The notes: generated from the letters alone by a model not told the origin. Shown: positions 24,595-34,186, counted from the stretch's first letter. The stretch is DNA of 64,000 nt from Nocardia rhizosphaerihabitans (GCF_014646295.1 NZ_BMNE01000002.1:1303440-1367439), one strand, 5' to 3'. Translations and numbers: made by a program.

Positions 24595-27500
24595 GTGACC
24601 GAGCAAGCTTCTGGCGTCCGCTCTTCCGCCGCACGGCGGGGCCGTCGAGCGCCCGTGTCCACGTTGCCGCGCCTGCTGATGGCCGCCGTGGAGCGCGCAC
24701 CCGAGGCGCCCGCGGTCAGCTTCGCCGGGCAGACCATCACCTACGCCGAACTCGACCAGCAGTCCTCCCAGCTGGCCAGGGTGCTGATCGGTCGTGGCGT
24801 CGGCCCCGGTGACCGGGTTGTCCTGGCGCTGATCCGGTCGCTCGAGGCGATTGTCGCGCTGTGGGCCGTGGCCAAGACCGGGGCCGCGTTCGTGCCCGTC
24901 GACCCGCGCTACCCGGCCGAACGCGTCGCGCACATGCTCGCCGACTCCGGCGCCGGACTCGGCCTGGCCCTGGCCGCCGACGCGGCGCGGCTCGACGCGG
25001 GACTGCGGTGGCTGGCACTGGATTCCGCCGGGTGCCGCGAGGAACTGGCCTCGGCCCCGGACGCGCCGGTGTCCGCCGCCGAGCGCACCCGCAGGCTGTT
25101 CGGCGACGACATCGCCTACATCATCTACACCTCCGGATCGACCGGCGTCCCCAAGGGCGTCGCCGTCACCCACACCGGCCTGGCCGGGCTGTGCGCCGAG
25201 CAGATCCGCCGCTTCGGGATCACCGGTGCGTCCCGCACCCTGCACTTCGCCTCGCCCAGCTTCGACGCCAGCATCCTCGAACTGCTCCTGGCCATCGGGG
25301 CCAGCTCGACCATGGTGATCGCCCCGCCCGACATCTACGGCGGCGACGAGCTGACCGACCTGCTGCGCGCCGAGCGGGTGACCCACGCCTTCATCACCCC
25401 CGCCGCGCTCGCCGGGGTCGACGGGTCGGGCCTGCCGGAGCTGGCCGCCATCGTCGTCGGCGGCGAGGCCTGCCCGCCGGAACTGATCGCGCGCTGGTCG
25501 CCCGGCCGCAACTTCTACAACCTCTACGGCCCGACCGAGACCACCGTCGCCGCCTCGATCAGCGATCCGCTGACCCCCGGCGACCTGATCACCATCGGCG
25601 GCCCGATTCCCGGCATGTCCGCGCTGGTCCTCGACGCCCGCCTGCGGCCGGTGCCGGATCGCGCCCCCGGCGAGCTGTACCTGGCCGGGCCCGGCCTTGC
25701 CCGCGGCTACCACGAGCGCGCCGGGCTGACCGCGGCTCGTTTCGTCGCCGACCCGATCACCGGCGGCAGGCTCTACCGCACCGGTGACCTCGTGAAATGG
25801 GAACTCGCCGCCGGCGGCGAACCCCAGCTGGCCTTCCTCGGCCGCACCGACGCCCAGGTCAAGCTGCGCGGTTTCCGTATCGAACTCGGCGAGATCGACG
25901 CCGTACTCACCTCCGACGACTCCGTCCGCTTCGCGACCACCCTCGTGCGCACCCTGCCCAGCGGCGTCGACGCGCTCGTGGCGTACGTGGTGCCCGCGGC
26001 GGGCGCCACGGTGGACCCGGCCGCGCTGACCCGCCTGGCCGGGCAGCGGCTGCCGCAGCACGCGGTCCCCGCCGCCATCGTTCCCCTCGAACGACTGCCG
26101 CTGACCCCGGTCGGCAAGCTCGACTACAAGGCACTGCCCGAACCGGAACTCACCGCCCGCGCCTTCGAAGCGCCGCGCACCGGCACCGAGGAAGCCGTGG
26201 CGACGGTCTTCGCCGAGCTGCTCGGCGCCGACCCGATCGGCCGCGACGACGACTTCTTCGCCCTCGGCGGCAACTCCCTGCTCGCCACCCAGCTGGCAGG
26301 CCGCCTCGGCGCGATCACCGGGGTGCGCGTGCCCGCCCGGACGGTCTTCGAGCACGGTACGGTGGCCGACCTCGCCGCCGCGCTCGACGCCCTGGTCGGT
26401 GCCGCGGCCGTGCGGGTGCCGCTGACCCGCCGCGAGCGCGGTGAGCGGGTGCCGCTCTCGCTCGCCCAGCAGCGCATGTGGTTCATGGCGCGCTTGGACC
26501 CCGGATCCAGTGCGTACAACATCCCGGTCGCGCTGCGCCTGTCCGGCCCGCTCGACGCCACGGCGCTCACCGCCGCGCTCGACGACGTGCTCGAACGGCA
26601 CGAGGTCCTGCGCACGGTGTACCCCGAGCACGACGGCCAGGGCTACCAGCGCGTGCTGCCGGTGGCCGAGGCCGGACTCGACGTCGCCGTCGCCGCGATC
26701 GCCGAGAGCGACCTGCGGATGGAGCTGGCCCGGCTGACTTTCGGCGGCTTCGACGTCTGCGAGCGAGTTCCCGTGCGGGCCGCGCTGTTCCAGCTCTCGG
26801 AGTCCGAGCACGTGCTGGCCGTGGTGGTACACCACATCGCCACCGACGGCTTCTCCCTCGGCCCGCTCACCCGCGACCTGATGACCGCCTACGTCGCCAG
26901 GACCAAGGGCGCGGCGCCGGACTGGGCGCCGCTGCCGGTGCAGTACGCCGACTACACCCTGTGGCAGCAGGAAATGCTCGGCGCCGCCGAGGATTCCGGC
27001 TCGCTGCTGGCCAAGCAGCTCGGCTATTGGCGCGGCGAGCTCGCGGGCACGCCGACCCTGCTGGAGCTGCCGACGGACCGGCCGCGTCCGCCGATCGCGG
27101 GCAGTCGCGGCGCCGCGCACCACTTCGCGCTCGAGCCCGCCGTGCATCAGGCGCTGGAAGATCTTGCGCGCGAACACAATGCCTCGCTGTTCATGGTGGT
27201 GCGGGCCGCGCTGTCGGTGCTGCTGGCGCGCGTCGCCGGTACCGACGACGTCACCGTGGGCGCCCCCGTCGCCGGACGCGGTGAGCCCGAACTCGACGAC
27301 CTGGTCGGCATGTTCGTCAACACCGTGGTGCTGCGCACCCGCGTCGACGCCGGCGAATCCTTTGCCGCCCTGCTGGATCGGGTCCGCGAGACCGACCTGG
27401 CCGCCTTCGCCAACGCCGATGTGCCGTTCGAACGCCTTGTCGCCGAACTGGATCCGCCGCGCACCCAGGCGCATCACCCGCTCTACCAGGTGGCGCTGTC

Positions 27501-30500
27501 GTTCCAGAACTTCGGCGGCGCCCGGCTGGAACTGCCCGATCTGGTGGTGTCGGCGGTCGATCTCGGTGACGAGGTCGCACCCGTCGACCTGCAACTGACC
27601 GTCGTCCCGCACGAGGACGACAACGGTCCAGCCGGCCTGCGCTGCTCCTGGCGCTACGCCACCGACCTGTTCGACGAATCGACGATGGCCACGCTGGGAC
27701 AGCGCCTGGCCGGGCTGCTGAGCGCGGCCGTGGCCGCACCGCACCGGCCCGTCGGCGATCTGCCGCTGCTGACCGAGGCCGAGCGCAGCGAGCCGTCCGG
27801 CGACGTGCGACTGGTGCCCGACCCGACCCTGCTCGACGAATTCCGCGCGCAGGCGCTGCGGCGTCCCGACGCGCCCGCGGTCACCTTCGCCGAGTCGACC
27901 CTCACCTACGCAGAGCTCGCGAGCCGGGTCAACCGGCTGGCCAGGCTGCTCGTCGCCACGGGCGTCGGCCCCGGCGCCACCGTCGGCGTCGCGATCCGGC
28001 CGTCGCTCGACCTGGTCGTCGCCATGTACGCGGTCTTCGCCGCGGGCGGCGCCTACGTGCCGATCGACCCGGACTCACCCGTCGACCGGCGTGCCGACAT
28101 CCTGTCCGCCGCGCACCCGGTCTGCGTGCTGACCACCGCGGCCGACGCGGTCGAGGTCGACGGGCTGCCGGTGGTCTCGGTCGATCTCGTCGCGAATTCC
28201 GGCGCGCTGTCCGCCTTCTCGGATGCCTGGCTGACCGATGCCGACCGGCTGCGGCCGTTGCGCACGCTGGATCTGGCGTATGTCATCTTCACCTCCGGCT
28301 CGACCGGCAAGCCCAAGGGCGTCGGTGTGCCGCACGCGGCCATCGTCAACCAGGCGGCGTTCATGGTCGGTGAATACGGGGTGGGGGACAACGACACTGT
28401 CCTGCAGTCGATTCCGTGGACATTCGACGCCTCGATGATCGGTTTCGCCACCCCGCTGCGCGCGGGCGCGCACATGATCGTGGCCGCCGCGCACGGTCTC
28501 ACCGATCCGGCCTACCTGGCCGATCTCATCGCCCGGCACCGGGTTACCGGCACCACCATCGTGCCGTCGGTGCTGCAGATGCTGCTCGAGGCCGCACCCG
28601 CGGGTTCCCTGCGCTCGGTCCGCGCCGTGTGGGTCGGCGGTGAGGCGCTGCCCAACGCGACGATCGCCCGCTACACCACCGCCACCGCGGGCAGGCTGCA
28701 CAACCTGTACGGACCCACCGAGGCCACGGTGTCCATCACCGCCGCCGACGTGACCGAGATCGGCGACGGGATCGTCCCGATCGGCAAGCCGCACTGGAAC
28801 TCTCGCGCCTATGTCCTCGATGCCCGGCTGCAGCCGGTGCCCGTCGGCACCCCCGGTGAGCTGTATCTGGCCGGTGCGCAGCTGGCTCGCGGCTATCTGG
28901 GCAGCCCGGACAAGACGACCGAACGCTTCGTCGCCGACCCGTACGGTCCCGTCGGCGAGCGCATGTACCGCACCGGCGACCTGGTCCGCAGACTGCCCTC
29001 GGGTGACCTGACCTACCTGGGCCGCACCGACGTTCAGCTCAAACTGCACGGCCTGCGCATCGAACCCGGCGAGATCGAGGCCGCCTTGCGCACGCATCCG
29101 GCCGTCGCGGGCGCCGCGGTGGCGGTGCACCACGAACAGCTCGTCGGCTATGTCATCCCGGCGGCCGATCAGACGGTCGATGTCGCCGACGTGCAGGCGG
29201 CGATCCGAACCCTGTTGCCGCCGTACATGATTCCGCACCGGTTGCTGGTACTCGACGAGTTCCCGCTCGGCGCGACCGGCAAGCTCGACCGCAAGGCGCT
29301 GCCCGCGCCCGCCGTGGAGATCCGCGAATACCAGGCCCCCGGCACCGCGGACGAGCAGATCGTGGCCGAAGTGTTCGCGCAGGTCCTCGACCTCGACCGG
29401 GTCGGCCGTGACGACGACTTCTTCGTCCTCGGCGGTACCTCGCTGTCGGCGATCCGGGTCCGCGCCGCGCTGGCCGAACGCCTCGACATCGAAGTGCCGC
29501 TGCGCCTGCTGTTCAGCTATCCGCTGGTCAGCGACCTGGCACTGGCCGTACGCGACGAGTCATCGGCCTCGGCCGCCGGCCCCGATCCGGCCGTCGACGC
29601 GATCCTCGATCCCGCGATCGACCTCACCGGCTGCGCACCCCAGCGCGTCGGCGATCCCGCCACCATCCTGCTCACCGGCGCCACCGGCTTCCTCGGCAGC
29701 TTCCTGCTGCGCGAACTGCTCGAGCAGACCGGTGCCACCATCCACTGCCTGGTCCGTGCCACCGATGACGCGAGCGCCGTGGACCGGGTCGTCGCGACCG
29801 CCGCGAAGTACAGCATCGACGTGACCCCGTACCTCGACCGGATCGTCGGCGTGCCAGGCGATCTCGCGCGCCCGAACCTCGGCATCGACCCGCTGCGCTT
29901 CGCCGAGCTGGCCGCCCGGATCGACGCGATCTATCACAACGGCGCGCTGGTCAACCACCTCGAGCCGTACGGCCGGATGCGGGACGCCAATGTCGGCGGC
30001 ACCACCGAGGTGCTGCGCCTGGCCACCACCACCCGGGTCAAGCCGATCCACTACGTCTCGACGCTGTCCGTGCTGGCCGGTATCCCGCAGGACAATGGTG
30101 TCCCGGGCGGTCTGCCCGGTTACGCGATGACCAAGTGGGTGGCCGAACAGCTGGTGCACACCGCGATCGAGCGGGGAATCCCGGTCGCCGTCTACCGTCC
30201 CGGCCTGATCACCGGCGACTCCCGCACCGGCGTCGCACCGGCCGAGGACGCCTGGTGGACCATGCTGCGCGCCATGCTGGTGCTCGGCGTCGCCGTCGAC
30301 GTGCGGGCGATCGGTGTCGAGATGGCGCCGGTGGACCACGTCGCGGCGGGCATTGTCCGCCAGTCCCGCGATGCCGCCGCGATCGGCAACATCTACCGGG
30401 CGGCGGGCGCTCAGGTGCCGCTACAGGTGGTCTACGAGGAGATCCTGCGGCGCGAGTACCGATTCGACTTCATCGACCCGATGGAATTCGGCCTGGCCCT

Positions 30501-30765
30501 GACCACGGCCGCCGAGCGCGTCGACGCCGATCCGATCCTGGCCCGTGCGTCGGCCCTCAGCGGCAACTACGCCGCCGCCATCGCACAGGCGAGCCCGGCG
30601 ACGGTCCTGAGCGCTGTCGAATCGGCGGCCCCCGCGGAGCCCTACCGCGGCCTGCCGATCGAATTTCCGGCGGTCGACGCGGCCGTCATCGGCCGCTACT
30701 TCGATCACTACATCGAGGTCGGCTTCTTCCCGGCCCCTGGCGCCGGGCACCTCACCCCGGCGTGA
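24595..30765 (+). CDS. Dimodular NRPS, A-T-C-A-T-R
   Basis: 2056 aa. Domain order: adenylation A1 (about 30-545; YIIYTSGSTGVPKG, YGPTETT), carrier T1 (LGGNSL, Ser about 561), LCL-type condensation (about 640-1070; HHIATDG near 746), A2 (about 1085-1580; FTSGSTGKPKG), T2 (LGGTSL, about 1613), and an NAD(P)H thioester reductase (LLTGATGFLGS near 1692; YAMTK near 1843). It should condense two amino acids and release them reductively as a dipeptide aldehyde or alcohol. Pocket residues read by eye are DALFVGLVAK (A1) and DAITWGLVSK (A2). GTG at 24595 has GAAGGGAA upstream; GTG at 24565 is the alternative. No MbtH, phosphopantetheinyl transferase or tailoring gene is adjacent. The layout equals staphylococcal AusA. 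Confidence 0.93.
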   Translation: MTEQASGVRSSAARRGRRAPVSTLPRLLMAAVERAPEAPAVSFAGQTITYAELDQQSSQLARVLIGRGVGPGDRVVLALIRSLEAIVALWAVAKTGAAFVPVDPRYPAERVAHMLADSGAGLGLALAADAARLDAGLRWLALDSAGCREELASAPDAPVSAAERTRRLFGDDIAYIIYTSGSTGVPKGVAVTHTGLAGLCAEQIRRFGITGASRTLHFASPSFDASILELLLAIGASSTMVIAPPDIYGGDELTDLLRAERVTHAFITPAALAGVDGSGLPELAAIVVGGEACPPELIARWSPGRNFYNLYGPTETTVAASISDPLTPGDLITIGGPIPGMSALVLDARLRPVPDRAPGELYLAGPGLARGYHERAGLTAARFVADPITGGRLYRTGDLVKWELAAGGEPQLAFLGRTDAQVKLRGFRIELGEIDAVLTSDDSVRFATTLVRTLPSGVDALVAYVVPAAGATVDPAALTRLAGQRLPQHAVPAAIVPLERLPLTPVGKLDYKALPEPELTARAFEAPRTGTEEAVATVFAELLGADPIGRDDDFFALGGNSLLATQLAGRLGAITGVRVPARTVFEHGTVADLAAALDALVGAAAVRVPLTRRERGERVPLSLAQQRMWFMARLDPGSSAYNIPVALRLSGPLDATALTAALDDVLERHEVLRTVYPEHDGQGYQRVLPVAEAGLDVAVAAIAESDLRMELARLTFGGFDVCERVPVRAALFQLSESEHVLAVVVHHIATDGFSLGPLTRDLMTAYVARTKGAAPDWAPLPVQYADYTLWQQEMLGAAEDSGSLLAKQLGYWRGELAGTPTLLELPTDRPRPPIAGSRGAAHHFALEPAVHQALEDLAREHNASLFMVVRAALSVLLARVAGTDDVTVGAPVAGRGEPELDDLVGMFVNTVVLRTRVDAGESFAALLDRVRETDLAAFANADVPFERLVAELDPPRTQAHHPLYQVALSFQNFGGARLELPDLVVSAVDLGDEVAPVDLQLTVVPHEDDNGPAGLRCSWRYATDLFDESTMATLGQRLAGLLSAAVAAPHRPVGDLPLLTEAERSEPSGDVRLVPDPTLLDEFRAQALRRPDAPAVTFAESTLTYAELASRVNRLARLLVATGVGPGATVGVAIRPSLDLVVAMYAVFAAGGAYVPIDPDSPVDRRADILSAAHPVCVLTTAADAVEVDGLPVVSVDLVANSGALSAFSDAWLTDADRLRPLRTLDLAYVIFTSGSTGKPKGVGVPHAAIVNQAAFMVGEYGVGDNDTVLQSIPWTFDASMIGFATPLRAGAHMIVAAAHGLTDPAYLADLIARHRVTGTTIVPSVLQMLLEAAPAGSLRSVRAVWVGGEALPNATIARYTTATAGRLHNLYGPTEATVSITAADVTEIGDGIVPIGKPHWNSRAYVLDARLQPVPVGTPGELYLAGAQLARGYLGSPDKTTERFVADPYGPVGERMYRTGDLVRRLPSGDLTYLGRTDVQLKLHGLRIEPGEIEAALRTHPAVAGAAVAVHHEQLVGYVIPAADQTVDVADVQAAIRTLLPPYMIPHRLLVLDEFPLGATGKLDRKALPAPAVEIREYQAPGTADEQIVAEVFAQVLDLDRVGRDDDFFVLGGTSLSAIRVRAALAERLDIEVPLRLLFSYPLVSDLALAVRDESSASAAGPDPAVDAILDPAIDLTGCAPQRVGDPATILLTGATGFLGSFLLRELLEQTGATIHCLVRATDDASAVDRVVATAAKYSIDVTPYLDRIVGVPGDLARPNLGIDPLRFAELAARIDAIYHNGALVNHLEPYGRMRDANVGGTTEVLRLATTTRVKPIHYVSTLSVLAGIPQDNGVPGGLPGYAMTKWVAEQLVHTAIERGIPVAVYRPGLITGDSRTGVAPAEDAWWTMLRAMLVLGVAVDVRAIGVEMAPVDHVAAGIVRQSRDAAAIGNIYRAAGAQVPLQVVYEEILRREYRFDFIDPMEFGLALTTAAERVDADPILARASALSGNYAAAIAQASPATVLSAVESAAPAEPYRGLPIEFPAVDAAVIGRYFDHYIEVGFFPAPGAGHLTPA

Positions 30766-30772
30766 GGTGTCC

Positions 30773-30793
30773 CGCGGGAGCCGTGCTCCCGCG
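30773..30793 (+). terminator. Hairpin after the NRPS gene
   Basis: CGCGGGAGC-CGT-GCTCCCGCG, a perfect 9-bp stem seven bases after the stop, without a T-run. It may terminate or attenuate transcription into the secreted-protein gene. Confidence 0.65.
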
Positions 30794-30891
30794 AACATGC
30801 GGCGAACCATTTCACATCCATCCACTCGGTGGTTCCGAATCAGATGCGAAGGAGTCTCTCTTCCACAGCATTTGATAGGAAGGTTCGACAT

Positions 30892-31581
30892 ATGAGCACA
30901 CAACGGTCACTGCGCACGACGCTCGTCGCGGGCATTCTCGGCGCCGCGGTGTTCGCCGCGAGCGCCCCGGCACTGGCTGAGACTCCGCCAGGCGCTGAGC
31001 CAGCGGGTTCGAATGCCGTCGCCACGGCGCAGGGCCTGGTCCTGGATCTGACTCATGTCGGGCTCGCTCCCATTCCGGTGGCGAGCCTGCCGGTCCCGGT
31101 GGGCGAACCCGGCGGCACTGCGGATCCGATCGCGGTGCCCGTACCCGCGCCGACCGATGTGCTGCGGATCGGCAATGTGCAGGTCGGCAGGCCGGACGTC
31201 ATCCCGCCCGAGCAGGCGGCCCAGTTCAACGCCACACTCGGCGGCGCGGAGACCTCGCTGGCGCGGATGCTGGACGGGCAGGGGTTCGAACCCGCCCGGT
31301 CCGATCAGATAGCCGCCAGCGTGTTCGGCAAGGCCGCGCAGGGTGCGGCGGTCGGTGCGATCGTGGCCAGCCCGATCGCCGTGGCCGCCGGGATCATCGG
31401 CGCGGCCGTCGGCCTCGTGGTCGCCCTCCCCTTCGCGCCCGCCGGACTCATCTTCATGCCCATCATCGCCTCCACCCTCGCCGCAGGCATGGTGATAGCG
31501 CCGTTCGCCGCGATCGGCGCGGGCGTCGGGGCTGTCGTCGGCGGCATCGAAGGGGCGCAGGCTCCGCTGCCCGCACCCTGA
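30892..31581 (+). CDS. Secreted protein with glycine-rich hydrophobic C-terminal domain
   Basis: 229 aa, no family I can name. ATG at 30892 with AGGAAGG upstream. A Sec signal peptide of about 32 residues ends APALAETPP. A Pro/Val-rich middle (about 40-105) follows, then a predicted helical segment and a long hydrophobic, Gly/Ala-rich C-terminal region (about 140-220) with glycine-zipper-like spacing such as GAAVGAIV, GIIGAAVGLVV and GAGVGAVVGG. It might insert in the outer mycolate membrane or aggregate there. It follows the NRPS by 126 bases, but a hairpin lies between, so co-function is only a possibility. Confidence 0.7.
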   Translation: MSTQRSLRTTLVAGILGAAVFAASAPALAETPPGAEPAGSNAVATAQGLVLDLTHVGLAPIPVASLPVPVGEPGGTADPIAVPVPAPTDVLRIGNVQVGRPDVIPPEQAAQFNATLGGAETSLARMLDGQGFEPARSDQIAASVFGKAAQGAAVGAIVASPIAVAAGIIGAAVGLVVALPFAPAGLIFMPIIASTLAAGMVIAPFAAIGAGVGAVVGGIEGAQAPLPAP

Positions 31582-31609
31582 GGCCGCACCGGAAGCCTGA
31601 GGCTGGGCC

Positions 31610-31638
31610 GACCCGCAGGAGCGGTGCTCCTGCGGGTC
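31610..31638. terminator. Bidirectional terminator hairpin
   Basis: GACCCGCAGGAGC-GGT-GCTCCTGCGGGTC, a perfect 13-bp stem between two convergent genes, so it can serve both strands. Confidence 0.82.
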
Positions 31639-31645
31639 ATGGCGA

Positions 31646-32497
31646 TCAGCTCGCGTAGTCGTAGAACCCGCGGCCGGACTTGCGGCCGAGGCGACCCGCG
31701 TCCACCATGCGGCGCAGCAGCGCGGGCGGGGCGAGGTGCGGCTCGGCGAACTCGGCGTACAGCGACTCCGAGGCGGCCAGCGCGATGTCGAGGCCGACGG
31801 TGTCGAGGAGGGTCAGCGGGCCCATCGGGTAGCCGCAGCCGCCCTTCATGGCCGCGTCGATGTCCTCGGCGGTGGCGTAGCCCGACTCGAGCATCCGGAT
31901 CGCCGAGCACAGGTACGGGATGAGCAGCGCGTTGACGATGAAGCCGGAGCGGTCACCGGCCTGCACGGTCATCTTGCCCAGGGTGTTCTTGGCGTAGTCG
32001 GTGACGGCCGCGGCCGCTTCCGGCGCGGTCACCAGGGTCGAGATGATCTCGACCAGCGGCATCACCGGCACCGGGTTGAAGAAGTGCACGCCGACGACCC
32101 GCTCGGGACGCTCGGTGGCGCCTGCCACCTTGATCACCGGGATCGAGGAGGTGTTGGTGGCGAGGATGCCCTCCGGCTTCACGATCTTGTCGAGCTTGCC
32201 GAAGATCTCGTACTTCAGCGACTCGATCTCCGGCGCGGCCTCGATGACCAGGTCGCGGTCGGCGAACTCGTCCATGTCCAGGGTGACCCGCACGCGCGCG
32301 ATGGCGGCGGCGGCCTCTTCCTGGGTGATCTTGCCGCGGGCGACGCCCCGGCTGATCGAGGTCGCGATGCGCTGCTGCGCGGCGTCGGCGAACTCCTGCT
32401 TGGTCTCGAGCACGAGCACCGAGCTACCCGCCTTGGCACAAACCTCCGCGATGCCGGCACCCATGGTGCCGCCACCGATCACTCCGATCAACTCCAC
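31646..32497 (-). CDS. fadB2: 3-hydroxybutyryl-CoA dehydrogenase
   Basis: 283 aa, standard length. NAD-binding IGVIGGGTMGAGIAEVCAKAG, the catalytic His region GVHFFNPVPVMPLVEI, and the C-terminal dimerisation domain with GDRSGFIVNALLIPYL and GGCGYPMGPLTLLDTVGLD. It oxidises (S)-3-hydroxyacyl-CoA in fatty acid or branched-chain breakdown, or reduces acetoacetyl-CoA for storage polymer. It is a single gene on the minus strand. The symbol follows the mycobacterial naming. Confidence 0.93.
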   Translation of the reverse strand: MELIGVIGGGTMGAGIAEVCAKAGSSVLVLETKQEFADAAQQRIATSISRGVARGKITQEEAAAAIARVRVTLDMDEFADRDLVIEAAPEIESLKYEIFGKLDKIVKPEGILATNTSSIPVIKVAGATERPERVVGVHFFNPVPVMPLVEIISTLVTAPEAAAAVTDYAKNTLGKMTVQAGDRSGFIVNALLIPYLCSAIRMLESGYATAEDIDAAMKGGCGYPMGPLTLLDTVGLDIALAASESLYAEFAEPHLAPPALLRRMVDAGRLGRKSGRGFYDYAS

Positions 32498-32609
32498 TGC
32501 AGAACTCCCAACATCGCATTGCCCTGGCTGTCCCGGGGATTATTTCACCCGAGCTGGCACTCAGTGCCACAGGCCGTCGAAAGCGCAGGCCGGCGAGGAT
32601 CCGAACACG

Positions 32610-32653
32610 ACTGGGCCGCCACCGGCTCGACAGGGGAGTGGTGGCGGCCCAGT
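32610..32653 (-). terminator. Terminator hairpin after the APC permease
   Basis: ACTGGGCCGCCACC and its complement GGTGGCGGCCCAGT (14 bp) flank a 16-base loop just downstream of the permease stop at 32663 on the minus strand. Confidence 0.75.
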
Positions 32654-32662
32654 GGGTTTCGG

Positions 32663-34156
32663 TTATCGCACCGGTGTCAACTCCGGCTCGGCGGGTTGCT
32701 GTCGGTCGCGACGGAGGAGCGAGTGCCTGCGGCCGTAGGCGAAGTAGACGATGACACCGAGGGCCATCCAGATCACGAAGCGCAGCCAGGTCTCGATCGA
32801 GAGGTTGACCATCAGCCACAGGCACGCCAGCGCGCCGAGGATGGGAACCACCGGGACGAACGGGACGCGGAAGCCGCGCGGCAGATCGGGGCGGGTCCGG
32901 CGCAGTACCAGCACGCCGACCGACACCAGCACGAAGGCGACCAGGGTGCCGATATTGACCATTTCCTCGAGCGTGCCGAAGTCGACGAAACCGGCCAGCA
33001 GGGCGCAGACCACGCCGACGATGACGGTCAACCGGACCGGTGTGCCCTTCTTGCCGGTCTGGGCGAGGCCGCGGGGCAGCAGACCGTCACGGGCCATGGC
33101 GAACAGCACCCGGGTCTGGCCGAGGAACATCACCATGACCACCGTCGACAGACCGGCGAGGGCGCCGATGGCGATGATGTTCTTCACCCAGGTCGCGCCG
33201 TGGATGGCGAAGGCCGTGGCGAGGGTGGCGTTGCCGTCGGCGAGTTCGGTGTAGGACACCATGCCGGTGAGGATCAGCGAGACCGCGATGTAGAGCACGG
33301 TCACGATGGCGAGCGAACCCAGGATGCCGCGCGGGATGTCGCGCTGCGGATTGCGCGTCTCCTCGGCGGTGGTGGCGACCACGTCGAAGCCGATGAAGGC
33401 GAAGAACACCAGGCTGGCCGCGGCGAGCAGGCCGTACCAGCCGTAGCTGGTGCCACCGGACCCGGTGACGAAGGCGAACAGCGACTGCCGCAGCCCTTCG
33501 GCCTTCTCCGACGCTTCCGCGGGCGGAATGTAGGGCGTCAGGTTCGACGGCTTGAAATAGGTCGCCCCGACCACCAGCACCAGCGCGATCACCCCCAGCT
33601 TGATCGCGACGGCGATGGCCGAGACTCGCGACGACAGCTTGGTGCCGGTCGCCAGCAGCACGCCGACCACCGCGATGATCACGACCGCGCCCCAGTCGAA
33701 GGTCACCGAGCCGACGTGGACCACCGGCGCCGACGACCCGAGCACATTGCCCAGATACTGCGACCAGCCCTTGGCGACCACGGAGACCGCCAGCGCGAAT
33801 TCCAGGATCAGATCCCAGCCGATGATCCAGGCGATGACCTCACCGAAGGTGGCATAGGCGAAGGTGTACGCGCTGCCCGCCACCGGAACGGTGGAGGCGA
33901 ATTCCGCGTAGCACAGGGCCGTCAGCCCGCACGCGATCGCCGCGAAGACGAAGGCGAGCGAGACCGCGGGCCCCGCCACCGTGCCCGCGGTGCGTGCGGT
34001 GAGGGTGAAGATGCCCGCGCCGATCACCACCGCGACACCGAAGATCGTGAGGTCTTTGGCCGTCAGATCCTTGCGTAGCTTGGAATCGGGATCATCGGTA
34101 TCCCGGATCGACTGCTCGACAGACTTGGTGCGGAACAGGCCGCTCGTGATCGCCAC
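32663..34156 (-). CDS. APC-family amino acid permease
   Basis: 497 aa with about 12 hydrophobic helices. The N-terminal consensus FGVAVVIGAGIFTLTAR and FVFAAIACGLTALCYAEFAS, and FAFIGFDVVATTAEETRNPQRDIPRGI, match the cationic amino acid/YfnA-type branch of the APC superfamily. A proton-coupled amino-acid importer in the cytoplasmic membrane is expected. It is 30 bases downstream of the amino-acid dehydrogenase, so it probably brings in that enzyme's substrate, a branched-chain or aromatic amino acid (inference). Confidence 0.9.
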   Translation of the reverse strand: MAITSGLFRTKSVEQSIRDTDDPDSKLRKDLTAKDLTIFGVAVVIGAGIFTLTARTAGTVAGPAVSLAFVFAAIACGLTALCYAEFASTVPVAGSAYTFAYATFGEVIAWIIGWDLILEFALAVSVVAKGWSQYLGNVLGSSAPVVHVGSVTFDWGAVVIIAVVGVLLATGTKLSSRVSAIAVAIKLGVIALVLVVGATYFKPSNLTPYIPPAEASEKAEGLRQSLFAFVTGSGGTSYGWYGLLAAASLVFFAFIGFDVVATTAEETRNPQRDIPRGILGSLAIVTVLYIAVSLILTGMVSYTELADGNATLATAFAIHGATWVKNIIAIGALAGLSTVVMVMFLGQTRVLFAMARDGLLPRGLAQTGKKGTPVRLTVIVGVVCALLAGFVDFGTLEEMVNIGTLVAFVLVSVGVLVLRRTRPDLPRGFRVPFVPVVPILGALACLWLMVNLSIETWLRFVIWMALGVIVYFAYGRRHSLLRRDRQQPAEPELTPVR

Positions 34157-34186
34157 TGTGGTCTCCTCTTCGAAACTCGGGCGCGC

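Noticed and set aside
24493..27744. A very long open frame (over 1000 codons) antisense to the NRPS gene
   Set aside because: It is composed of G/A/R/Q/H-rich low-complexity sequence typical of antisense frames in 70% GC genes, has no domain, and lies opposite clear A and C domains.
24595..30765. Carboxylic acid reductase
   Set aside because: CARs are A-T-R of about 1170 aa. This protein has two A domains, two T domains and a condensation domain with HHIATDG.
24595..30765. Isonitrile lipopeptide (Rv0096-Rv0101-type) cluster
   Set aside because: The reductase-ended NRPS is reminiscent of Nrp, but the acyl-AMP ligase, thioesterase, carrier protein and non-haem iron enzyme genes are missing from both flanks.
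31736..34078. 780-codon plus-strand frame across the FadB2 and APC permease genes
   Set aside because: It runs through two well-defined minus-strand genes and the gap between them; composition is D/H/R/Q-rich without domains.
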